The notes beneath the pieces were generated by a model, which saw nothing but the letters and a program-made list of their open reading frames with translations, did no database searches and had not been told where the DNA came from. The translations under genes and the position numbers were made by a program. A stretch of 9,102 bases of DNA from Thermoplasmatota archaeon (lineage in GTDB: Archaea > Thermoplasmatota > Thermoplasmata > RBG-16-68-12 > JAGMCJ01): contig JAJISH010000107.1 in assembly GCA_022848825.1 (NCBI GenBank), positions 1-9,102 on the forward strand. The letters are read 5' to 3'. Shown here piece after piece: positions 1-6,314 of the stretch; position 1 is the stretch's first letter, and each line of letters opens with the position of its first letter.

Positions 1-89
1 GCGATGTCATGCACGTCTGGGAGAAGGTCGAGATCCCCTCGGAGGACGCATTGAGGGAGTTCTACGAGAAGCACTACGGGGTTCCGTAG
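1..89 (+). CDS. 3' end of an unidentified gene (partial)
   Basis: Only the last 28 codons lie in the window, read in the frame starting at base 3 and ending with TAG at 87-89. The peptide ends in ...REFYEKHYGVP and is charged and probably helical. About 25 of 28 codons end in G or C, which is a strong coding signature and is not seen in the other two forward frames. I do not recognise the family from so short a tail. The gene converges on the minus-strand gene that ends at 180. Confidence 0.7.
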   Translation, partial: DVMHVWEKVEIPSEDALREFYEKHYGVP

Positions 90-113
90 TCCAAGAGAGA
101 GGAGCCGCCTCGA

Positions 114-128
114 CCAGAAGGCTTCTGG
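114..128. repeat. 15-base palindrome between convergent genes
   Basis: CCAGAAG-G-CTTCTGG is a perfect 7-base inverted repeat around one base. It lies 25 bases after the stop of the upstream plus-strand gene and about 50 bases from the end of the minus-strand gene at 180. The centre is too tight for a 7-bp hairpin, though 5-6 bp could form. It could be part of a 3' end structure or a protein site. No T-tract follows on either strand, so I do not call it a terminator. Confidence 0.35.
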
Positions 129-179
129 GTTGACATTGAGATGATTCGCCTCGGGTAGAGGAGTCCATACTTCGCAGCG

Positions 180-878
180 CTACTTCCTCTGGCGCTCGAT
201 CATACCCATGAGGAGCATGCTGCCAAGGAGCACCCTGCGGTCGAAGTCCGGCGGCAGATTCAGGCCCTGGAGGTTCCAGATGTCCCCGATGATCTTGAAC
301 TGCTGGTTGACCGTCGCAACCGGCAAGCCGTTCAGCTCGAATGCCATCTTCTCGGGGATCAGCGACCCTCCGGGAATGTACTTCCTGGCCAGACCGCGTC
401 CCTTCTCCTCATACAACCCGCCGACGAGTTGCCTGTGGGCGTTGAGGACCTCCCACTCGTCTCTCACGAACGTCGAGGACAGGGCCTTCCTCCTGATATA
501 GCCCAGCGCCGCGTTCGTCTGAGAGTCGATGACCGCGAAGGTGGCCCATAGATCGAGTATCTGCTGCTGTTTGATCCTGAAGAGCTCCTTCTTCATCTTC
601 TCGTCGGTGAAGACCCTGATGTCCTCCTTCAGCCTGAACATCTTCTGCTTCGCGAATCCGAGCTTCCTGCCTCTTGGATCCTCGATCCAGTACTTGTTCC
701 ACACGGTGAGGACCTTCTTCCTGATCCTGTAGTTGTTCCCGTACCACAGGGTCATGGATTTCGGTATCTGGGCCTGCTGCTTTGTAGGCTCGACGTACCT
801 CTTGCACTGATGGCAGAACCACTTGTCATACATATCCACCCAGGTCAGCTGACCTGTGCATGTTGGACATACGTTCAT
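180..878 (-). CDS. Zinc-ribbon LURP-one-related / scramblase-like protein
   Basis: The protein has 232 residues. The N-terminus carries a treble-clef or ribbon-like zinc site with Cys4, Cys7, Cys22 and Cys25 (CPTC and CHQC). From about residue 45 to 230 it resembles the LURP-one-related (LOR)/phospholipid scramblase group with a tubby-like beta-barrel. Visible family features are alternating strands with YWIEDPRGRKLGFAKQK, a LWATFAVID strand, a repeat of IRRKALSSTFVRDEWEV type, and a final hydrophobic helix (VLLGSMLLMGMIE) that would plug the barrel. Family members are linked to membrane or phosphoinositide binding, but the role in archaea is unknown and no enzymatic activity should be assumed. 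The ATG at 876-878 is well supported: GGGGAGGG (883-890 on the opposite strand) sits just upstream. It lies 140 bases downstream of the giant surface-protein gene on the same strand and could be read through from it, or have its own promoter near the inverted repeat at 898-928. Confidence 0.72.
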   Translation of the reverse strand: MNVCPTCTGQLTWVDMYDKWFCHQCKRYVEPTKQQAQIPKSMTLWYGNNYRIRKKVLTVWNKYWIEDPRGRKLGFAKQKMFRLKEDIRVFTDEKMKKELFRIKQQQILDLWATFAVIDSQTNAALGYIRRKALSSTFVRDEWEVLNAHRQLVGGLYEEKGRGLARKYIPGGSLIPEKMAFELNGLPVATVNQQFKIIGDIWNLQGLNLPPDFDRRVLLGSMLLMGMIERQRK

Positions 879-882
879 GTTT

Positions 883-890
883 CCCTCCCC
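883..890 (-). promoter_or_regulatory. Shine-Dalgarno of the LOR-family gene
   Basis: On the minus strand GGGGAGGG lies four bases before the ATG at 878. It matches the anti-SD core and fixes the start of this gene. Confidence 0.7.
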
Positions 891-897
891 TGTTCCT

Positions 898-928
898 TGA
901 GCCGTATCGATATGGTTCCTACGGCTCA
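898..928 (-). repeat. 9-bp perfect inverted repeat upstream of the LOR-family gene
   Basis: TGAGCCGTA (898-906) and TACGGCTCA (920-928) are exact reverse complements separated by 13 bases. On the minus strand the repeat lies 20 bases before the start codon, between the 3' end of the giant gene and the SD. It could be an RNA hairpin ending or processing the upstream transcript, a 5' leader stem, or an operator. The 13-base spacer contains an A/T-rich CATATCGA that might be a weak TATA box, so an operator around a promoter is possible. No poly-T follows. Confidence 0.55.
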
Positions 929-1018
929 GAGTTGGGGAAGCATCAACCTACCCCTCTTTAACTCTTATGGCGAACATATGGCTCGCCTGGGAGATGACGC
1001 TGTCGGTTCAGTGATTCC

Positions 1019-4000
1019 TCACGGGACCTCTTCTTCGGGGGGTGGCGGGATCTCCTCTTCCGGAGGCGGTGGCATCTCTTCATCTTCCGCAACCGCCGGT
1101 TTTCGCCTCAGGGCAACCAGTGCCACCACAAGTAACACCACTGCGATGACCACTATCAGGATGATCCACCAGTACTGTTCCAGGAAGCCAGCAGATGCCT
1201 CTTCTCGGATGCTCAAGTCCCCGGATTCGGATGCCACGTTTCCGGCCTCGTCCGTCGCGCGTATCGTGAAGGTGTATGTGCCCGCCGCATCGTAGGCGCG
1301 CGTGTACTCGAACCTGTCGGCAACGCTATCATAGGTCATCAAGAAATCGCCAACGAGATTGCCCTCTGGGTCCCTTATCTCGATCCTCACCTCGTCTATC
1401 CCGTTCGCATCCGTTATGGTGGCAGAGACGACCACTTCTTTCTCAGCGTCCTGCGGATCGGGCTCCGCCAGGACATCGCCTATCGAGGGTGGGGTCTCAT
1501 CGATCACTATCTCCGCGCATGCGACGGCAGTCGTGTTGTGCGCTGGTTCACTGTCCGATGCGTAGACGCACACCTGATAGCTGCCCTCCGACCAACCGCT
1601 CGTGTCTATCAGCACGGTGACGTCCTCTTGAGCGGAATCGAAGGAGCCGTCCGTGGGATCCATCGCTGTTCCCGGCCAATCCGTCAGCCCTATCGTGTAG
1701 TTGGCTGCTCCGATGTCCGCGTCGCCCGTGCCGGTGTCGTCGATCACGGCGGTCAGCACCACATCGGTTCCAGGTTTGACGGTAACAGATCTGTGTCCAT
1801 CCACCCGCACGTTCGATATCTCCGGCGGGAGGTCGTCAACGATCGTGAGGGTCGCGTGCGGGGCACTGTCGTTGTATCCCGCGCCGCTGTCCCAACCGTA
1901 GACGTAGTAGTCATAGGTTCCCGCTTGCGTTGGCAGGACCACTTGAGCGGTCACGTTCTCAAAGGGTGAATCGAAGGTCCCGTCCTCGGCCTGCATGGGT
2001 GTACCTGGCCAAGTCGCGGCCGCAGGCGTCGTGTAGTTCGCACCGCCGATATTGGAATCGCCGGTGTTCGTATCGTCCACGGTTGCGGTGAGGACCACGA
2101 CTGAGGGCAATGATGACAGATAGTAGGTCGCCGCACTTTGGCCATCAATGGCAACCTCGGATATCTCCGGCGGGAGATCGTCTCCTATCGTGAGGGTCGC
2201 GAAAGGAGCGGTGTTGTTATATCCCTCACTACTGTCCTGAGCATAGACACAGATTTCATAACTGCCATCCGTCCAGCCCGTAGTGTCTATCGTTATGTTG
2301 ACATCCTCCTGAGGTGAGTCAAAGGCCCCGTCGGAGGAGCTCAAGGGCGTTCCTGGCCAGTTCATCACACCTATCGTGTAGTTGACCGCTGCGATATTCG
2401 AGTCGCCGGTGCCAGTGTCGTCAATCGTGGCGGTTAGCACCACCAGGGTTCCAGGTGTGACTGTGACCGTCGCCTGTCCATCCACCCGCACGTTCGATAT
2501 CTCGGGCGGGAGATCGTCCACTATTGTGAGGGTCGCGAATGGAGCACTGTCATTGTATCCCGCGCCGTCGTCCCAACCGTAGACGTAGTAGTCGTAGGTT
2601 CCCGCTTGGGTTGGCGGGACCACTTGGGCGGTCACAATCTCAACGGACGAATCGAAGGTCCCGTCCTCGGCCTGCATGGGTGTACCTGGCCAAGTCGCGG
2701 CCGCGGGCGTCGTGTAGTTCGCCCCGCCGATGTCAGAACCGCCTGAGCCCGTGTCATTCACGATGGCCGTGAGCGTCACGCTCGAGGGCAGAGACGACAG
2801 GTAGTAGGTCGCTGCACTCTGACCGTCGATGGCAACGCCGGACATCTCTGGCGGGAGGTCGTCAACGATCGTGAGGGTCGCGTGCGGGGCGCTCTCGTTG
2901 TACGTCGGAATGCTGTCCCAGGCATGGACGTAGTAGTCATAGACGCCTGCCGAAGCAGGAATCGGCACGGTCGCATTGACATCCTCGACCGGGTCGTCGA
3001 ACACACCGTCAAGTGCACTCATTTGCGTTCCTGGCCATGATGCTGGAGCAGGTGTCGTATAATTCGCACCGCCAATGTTGGAGTTCCCTGAGAGAGTATC
3101 ATCCACGGTCGCCGTGAAATCGAATGTCGCAGGAAGTGCTGAGAGATAGTATGTCGTCACCGAAGATCCGTCGATGAACACGTCCCTCACTTCGGGCGCG
3201 AACGAACCCGTGGTCGCTGTCACCGTCAGATTCACCCAGGCGTAGTCCACGTCGTCGCCAGGGTCCGGATCACCGAGCGGGTCGATGAGGATCGCGGATG
3301 TGCCCAGACCGCTGATCGACATGTTCGACACGGGATCGTAGGAGTCCAGAACGTAGGTAGCTGGGATGTTCATGTAGCCCATGGAAACCTCCTCATCGGT
3401 GTCGTACGTCATGTTCACCTCGATGAGGTGAGAGGGTGCAACGGGTATCGTGACGTTGGAGGTGAAGTTCCCCGCAAGATGCATGGAAAAGGGAGTGTTC
3501 ATGTCCACGGGTCCTTCCCCGCCGATCCCGAATTGGAAGGACGCTGGGTCAAGGTCGTAGTGGATACCGTCCACGAACATGATCTCGGTCGTATTGTCCA
3601 ACTCCACGGCCGGTCCACCCACGATCCCCATGAACATGTCCAGTTCTCCCTGATCCAGGTAGCCGTCCCTGTTGCCGTACATGAAGTCTATCATGACCCT
3701 CATTGTCTGATTGTCCTCCTCCATGGTCATATCCGCACTCAGGTTCACGTTGTCCCAGTCGAGGAAGGATATGTCCATGGACATGCTACCCGGAGGGGTC
3801 TCTTCCAGGTACGCCGTCACTTCCGTAGAGCCGACGACGGGAACCACGGTCATACCAGATTGGAGGTCCGAATCGTCCAGAAGAACGTGGAATTCCCCTT
3901 CGAAGAGGTTCATCTCGTAATAGCCAGTCGGATCCGTGAGTGCCCTATTGCTGTGCCCGTACGTGTAGTTGAAGGCCTGCACCTCCGCGGAAGGAAGCGG

Positions 4001-5623
4001 ACTGCCGGTTGCGGCTTCGTAGACGTAGCCCCATATCATTCCGGGGTTCACCGGCTGAAAATCTGTGTAGTTGTATGGATTCGTCACGTGGAAATCCTGG
4101 TCGACCATGACCATCTCTTCACCGACGAAGGTTCCGAGCATGAGCATGACGCTGTAAGGACCGTCAAATCCAGAAGTGTATATGCCTGGGCCACCGAACG
4201 AGAGCTCGACGGTCTGGAGGCCGGCACCGAGCTGTGTGAAGTTCGTCCCCATCAATTGGAGGGTCATGGTAGCGTCGAACAGGATGCCATATGCCAAGAA
4301 CATTCCCGGTTCATCGATGTCGACCGAGGCGTTCAGGACAAGGATGTCGAAGAACCCGTCCGTCGGAACGTCCGTGTCCAGACCGTGATCGCTGTGGGGC
4401 GGACTGAACCACCCGGGCCGCGGATCGAACTCCGAGCTGAGGTATGCGCCGGTCATGTGGGTATCGGCATCGAGAAGGTTCATATCATAGTCGAACAGCA
4501 TCAGCTCGACCGTGTACGGGCCGTCTATCCCCGCATCGTATATGTCGTATCCCAGGATCTGAAGCTCTACCGTCTGAAGTCCCGGATCGAGATAGCCATC
4601 TTCTTCGACGTTGGTGATGAAGATCATCCCCGTGCTGTCGTAGAGGTCTCCAAAGATCGTGTATGGTCCTGCCTCGTCAACGTTGACAGTCACATCGACC
4701 ATCAGGAAGTCGTACAGCGTGTCCTCGTCTCCATCCAGAACGTAGTCGGAATGCGGAGGTGAGAGCTGTGCGGGGGGGAACTGCTCGAAATCCGTCTGGA
4801 GATACGCTTGGGTCATGTAGGTTCCGTTGTCGAGGAAGTTCCAGGAATCGTCATACAGCTCGAGCTCGACCCTGTAAGGGCCGTCCACTCCAGCGGAGTA
4901 GATCACGTACCCTCTGTATCGGAGCACGACCGTCTGGAGCCCCACATCGAGATAGGTGTAGTTGGACTCGAAATCTATGAATGTCATTCCCGTGCCGTCG
5001 AGGAGGGCTGCATCGACCTCGTAGAACCCGGCTTTGCTCACGTCGACAGCGACATCGACCACGAGGTAGTTGAGGAACGTGTCACCGTCCGTATCCAGAC
5101 CATTGTCGGAATGGGGAGGGAGGAGCCCTGCTGGAGGCGTTTGGAAGTCCTGCGCCAGATAAGGACCCGTCAGATAGGAGTCGCTGTCTACCATCGCGAA
5201 GGTTTCGTTGAGAAGACCCATGTTGACCACATAGGGACCATCGATGCCCGAGAGGCGAATGGCATATCCAGTGTACCACAGTGGGACCACGTGGACTCCC
5301 ACGTCCAGCCAGGTGAAGTTGAAGGCGTCGGTGATGTATATGATGCCCGTATTGTCGCGCAGTTCCGAGACCAAGACGAAATCACCGGGTTGGGTGACGT
5401 TGATGCTCACGTTCACCACGAGATGATCGAACAACCCGTCTGGCGGTAGGTCAGTGTCCAAGCCATTGTCGGAATAGGGAGGCTCCAGCTGACCCATCGA
5501 TTGAGCTCCCGCTGAAGGCACGAAGGTCAGGGCGGCGGAGCTGATCACCAGGATGCCCACGAGAATCGAGAGCACGTTCCTTGAACTATTTCTCATTCCA
5601 AACGCTTCCTCATCGAGATTCAT
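1019..5623 (-). CDS. Giant Ig-repeat surface protein with C-terminal membrane anchor
   Basis: The protein has 1534 residues and is predicted to be exported and cell-surface anchored. Residues 1-40 form a signal peptide (Arg11/Arg15, hydrophobic 17-34, AGA cleavage motif at 38-40). Four repeats of about 115 residues follow (47-160, 168-280, 288-400, 407-522), each opening with an Asp-rich loop such as SDNGLDTDGD. Residues 528-600 look like a carboxypeptidase-regulatory-like beta domain. Residues 610-800 are beta-rich with a degenerate EF-hand-like NRDGYLDQGE. Five Ig-like repeats span 811-1377 (types A, A, B, A, B), then a different Ig-like domain at 1378-1472. A transmembrane helix at about 1484-1505 is followed by RRK and an acidic, proline-rich tail with two PPPPEEE motifs. 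About 30 N-x-S/T sequons suggest glycosylation. The ATG at 5621-5623 has GGAGG seven bases upstream. Adhesion or a cell-envelope structural role is inference; no catalytic motif is visible. Confidence 0.85.
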   Translation of the reverse strand: MNLDEEAFGMRNSSRNVLSILVGILVISSAALTFVPSAGAQSMGQLEPPYSDNGLDTDLPPDGLFDHLVVNVSINVTQPGDFVLVSELRDNTGIIYITDAFNFTWLDVGVHVVPLWYTGYAIRLSGIDGPYVVNMGLLNETFAMVDSDSYLTGPYLAQDFQTPPAGLLPPHSDNGLDTDGDTFLNYLVVDVAVDVSKAGFYEVDAALLDGTGMTFIDFESNYTYLDVGLQTVVLRYRGYVIYSAGVDGPYRVELELYDDSWNFLDNGTYMTQAYLQTDFEQFPPAQLSPPHSDYVLDGDEDTLYDFLMVDVTVNVDEAGPYTIFGDLYDSTGMIFITNVEEDGYLDPGLQTVELQILGYDIYDAGIDGPYTVELMLFDYDMNLLDADTHMTGAYLSSEFDPRPGWFSPPHSDHGLDTDVPTDGFFDILVLNASVDIDEPGMFLAYGILFDATMTLQLMGTNFTQLGAGLQTVELSFGGPGIYTSGFDGPYSVMLMLGTFVGEEMVMVDQDFHVTNPYNYTDFQPVNPGMIWGYVYEAATGSPLPSAEVQAFNYTYGHSNRALTDPTGYYEMNLFEGEFHVLLDDSDLQSGMTVVPVVGSTEVTAYLEETPPGSMSMDISFLDWDNVNLSADMTMEEDNQTMRVMIDFMYGNRDGYLDQGELDMFMGIVGGPAVELDNTTEIMFVDGIHYDLDPASFQFGIGGEGPVDMNTPFSMHLAGNFTSNVTIPVAPSHLIEVNMTYDTDEEVSMGYMNIPATYVLDSYDPVSNMSISGLGTSAILIDPLGDPDPGDDVDYAWVNLTVTATTGSFAPEVRDVFIDGSSVTTYYLSALPATFDFTATVDDTLSGNSNIGGANYTTPAPASWPGTQMSALDGVFDDPVEDVNATVPIPASAGVYDYYVHAWDSIPTYNESAPHATLTIVDDLPPEMSGVAIDGQSAATYYLSSLPSSVTLTAIVNDTGSGGSDIGGANYTTPAAATWPGTPMQAEDGTFDSSVEIVTAQVVPPTQAGTYDYYVYGWDDGAGYNDSAPFATLTIVDDLPPEISNVRVDGQATVTVTPGTLVVLTATIDDTGTGDSNIAAVNYTIGVMNWPGTPLSSSDGAFDSPQEDVNITIDTTGWTDGSYEICVYAQDSSEGYNNTAPFATLTIGDDLPPEISEVAIDGQSAATYYLSSLPSVVVLTATVDDTNTGDSNIGGANYTTPAAATWPGTPMQAEDGTFDSPFENVTAQVVLPTQAGTYDYYVYGWDSGAGYNDSAPHATLTIVDDLPPEISNVRVDGHRSVTVKPGTDVVLTAVIDDTGTGDADIGAANYTIGLTDWPGTAMDPTDGSFDSAQEDVTVLIDTSGWSEGSYQVCVYASDSEPAHNTTAVACAEIVIDETPPSIGDVLAEPDPQDAEKEVVVSATITDANGIDEVRIEIRDPEGNLVGDFLMTYDSVADRFEYTRAYDAAGTYTFTIRATDEAGNVASESGDLSIREEASAGFLEQYWWIILIVVIAVVLLVVALVALRRKPAVAEDEEMPPPPEEEIPPPPEEEVP
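1024..1086 (-). repeat. Short tandem repeat coding the PPPPEEE tail
   Basis: The last ~20 codons of the giant surface protein consist of two near-copies of an E-E-E-I/V-P-P-P-P unit (residues 1517-1534), visible in the DNA as two similar blocks. It forms the predicted cytoplasmic tail directly after the membrane helix. Such a simple-sequence tract could vary in copy number by slippage. Confidence 0.6.
1493..3193 (-). repeat. Five Ig-like repeats, A-A-B-A-B, with near-identical DNA stretches
   Basis: Residues 811-1377 of the surface protein. Type A repeats (about 811-923, 924-1040, 1151-1267) share TYYLSSLP, GANYTTPA, WPGT, DGTFDS and YDYYVYGWD. Type B repeats (about 1041-1150 and 1268-1377) share VRVDG, DDTGTGD, NYTIG, WPGT, EDV, GWxxGSY and CVYA. 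The pairs at 1493-2173 and 2174-2854 are copies of one 681-base A-B unit. Bases 1968-2023 equal 2649-2704 exactly (56 bases), and 1824-1864 equal 2850-2890 exactly (41 bases, offset 1026). This indicates recent duplication or gene conversion inside the gene. Confidence 0.85.
4058..5485 (-). repeat. Four N-terminal Asp-rich ~115-residue repeats
   Basis: Residues 47-522 of the surface protein hold four diverged copies. The shared pattern is PPHSDxGLDTD, an acidic loop, LVVxVxV, TGMxxI, LDxGLQTVxL, GYxIYxAGxDGPYxVxLxL, then MTxxYLxxDF. The Asp-rich opening (51-66, 172-185, 292-305, 411-426) resembles calcium-binding loops. Unlike the Ig-like repeats, these copies are not near-identical in DNA, so they are older. 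I cannot name the domain family with certainty. Confidence 0.75.
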
Positions 5624-5630
5624 TCAGTAT

Positions 5631-5635
5631 CCTCC
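5631..5635 (-). promoter_or_regulatory. Shine-Dalgarno of the surface-protein gene
   Basis: GGAGG on the minus strand lies seven bases before the ATG at 5621-5623. It selects this start over the internal Met10 codon (5594-5596), which has no comparable site. Confidence 0.75.
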
Positions 5636-5640
5636 ATTTC

Positions 5641-5657
5641 CTCAGCCGGTAGCTGAG
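5641..5657 (-). repeat. Hairpin in the 5' leader of the surface-protein gene
   Basis: CTCAGC (5641-5646) and GCTGAG (5652-5657) are perfect complements with a five-base loop. On the minus-strand transcript the stem ends five bases before the GGAGG ribosome site. If transcription starts about 25 bases from the box A at 5684-5690, the stem would sit at or very near the 5' end of the mRNA. A role in mRNA stability or translation control is inference. Confidence 0.5.
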
Positions 5658-5683
5658 ATTCTGATTTCTCACGAGAGGGGGAC

Positions 5684-5690
5684 ATAAAAA
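5684..5690 (-). promoter_or_regulatory. Candidate box A (TATA) for the surface-protein gene
   Basis: The minus strand reads GGAGGAATCTTTTTATG, a T/A-rich box A (TTTTTAT) after a purine-rich BRE-like stretch. A start about 25 bases downstream would be near 5658-5660, giving a leader of about 36 bases holding the hairpin and the SD. Confidence 0.5.
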
Positions 5691-5706
5691 GATTCCTCCG
5701 CAATTA

Positions 5707-5928
5707 TCAATGAGGGAAAGTCATCCCGGCCTTGATGTTGGATTGTTGAGACGGTTCCAGAGGAGCCGATAAGAGGACCTTTCTTCTTGCCCGAGAGGTC
5801 ATTGGCGTTCCGATCGCCCTGGCCTCCCGAAGGCGGCGGAATCCGGCATCGAGAATCCTCTCCGGCAGTCCCATTATCGAGTTTGATAGCAGCTTGGAAA
5901 GACAGATATAGGCTCCCTCGAAAGACAT
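5707..5928 (-). CDS. Doubtful small hypothetical protein (73 aa)
   Basis: This 73-codon frame starts with ATG (5926-5928) six bases after GAGGAG on the minus strand, so it has a credible ribosome site. The product begins MSFEGAYICLSKLL and is basic in the middle (RRLREAR, RARRK); I do not recognise it. Third-position GC is only moderate, it lies in a divergent promoter region, and it would be transcribed toward the surface-protein promoter. It may well be chance. Confidence 0.25.
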   Translation of the reverse strand: MSFEGAYICLSKLLSNSIMGLPERILDAGFRRLREARAIGTPMTSRARRKVLLSAPLEPSQQSNIKAGMTFPH

Positions 5929-5963
5929 CTACAGCTCCTCGATCTGGGCGAAGGATCACGCCA

Positions 5964-6257
5964 ATGTCCGAGAACAGTGCAGAGCAGAAGGATTGGGACC
6001 ATACGAGGATTTGGCAGCGGCAATGCCGAGAAAGGCTGCAGGAGAACCCGTTGGACCTGGACGCGCTGTTCGCCAAGGCCGCTTGGCTGGCAAAGACCGA
6101 GGACTATGAGAAATGCATCGAAACCCTGGAAGTGATCACGAAGAGAGATCCATTCTACCCGGGGATCTGGATGCTCAAGGCCAAGATATACGGACAGCTC
6201 GGCAACGAGAGGATGGCCAGGCTCTGTCTGGAAAGGGCCGAGGAGCAATCCAAGTAG
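5964..6257 (+). CDS. Mini-TPR protein A
   Basis: The product has 97 residues: an N-terminal helix (about 12-27) and two tetratricopeptide-like units of 34 residues (about 29-62 and 63-96). TPR-type features include the spaced A/G-Y-L-A core, LDALFAKAAWL, YEKCIETLEVI, then DPFYPGIWMLKAKIYGQLG. TPR units bind peptides or partner proteins, and no catalytic residues are present; the partner is unknown. The frame is open upstream to 5787, but that extension is Pro/Arg-rich and unlike the rest, so I chose the ATG at 5964-5966. No good SD is visible, so the mRNA may be leaderless or have a short leader. The gene next to it is a paralogue (about 30 identities over 81 aligned residues by hand), including the C-x-x-RL, Y-P-x-x-W-x-LKA and ER-x-x-RLC positions. 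Confidence 0.75.
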   Translation: MSENSAEQKDWDHTRIWQRQCRERLQENPLDLDALFAKAAWLAKTEDYEKCIETLEVITKRDPFYPGIWMLKAKIYGQLGNERMARLCLERAEEQSK

Positions 6258-6314
6258 CCTATCAGTTTTGATTTCTGGAGGGAAACAGATATCGCTTCTG
6301 AGAATGATTGCTGG

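Larger units (their letters stand above)
5624..5963. other. 340-base divergent intergenic region
   Basis: This separates the surface-protein gene (minus) from the first mini-TPR gene (plus). The left part holds the SD, leader hairpin and box A of the surface-protein gene. On the plus strand GGAAAGACAGATATAGG (about 5896-5912) is a possible BRE plus box A for the TPR gene, about 30 bases before a start near 5935. The middle also holds a doubtful minus-strand small reading frame (5707-5928). No RNA gene was recognised. Confidence 0.5.

Noticed and set aside
409..822. A 137-codon minus-strand frame
   Set aside because: Overlaps the LOR-family gene in another phase and lacks any domain or ribosome site of its own.
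1493..3193. Repeated DNA considered as a CRISPR or mobile element
   Set aside because: The repeats are in frame, spaced by domain length and coding throughout; no short regular spacers, terminal repeats or transposase.
3428..4762. A 444-codon plus-strand frame
   Set aside because: It lies wholly antisense to the surface-protein gene and is His/Val-rich with no domain, as expected from mirrored codon bias of Asp/Asn/Val codons.
4808..5449. A 213-codon plus-strand frame
   Set aside because: Antisense mirror of the N-terminal repeats of the surface protein; no independent coding evidence.
5951..5960. AAGGATCACG before mini-TPR A as a ribosome site
   Set aside because: Its resemblance is to the 16S rRNA 3' end itself and not to its complement, so it would not pair; only AGGA is a weak match.
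5787..5963. N-terminal extension of mini-TPR A from a TTG codon
   Set aside because: The 59 extra residues are Pro/Arg/Ser-rich, differ in character from the TPR part and have no counterpart in the paralogue.
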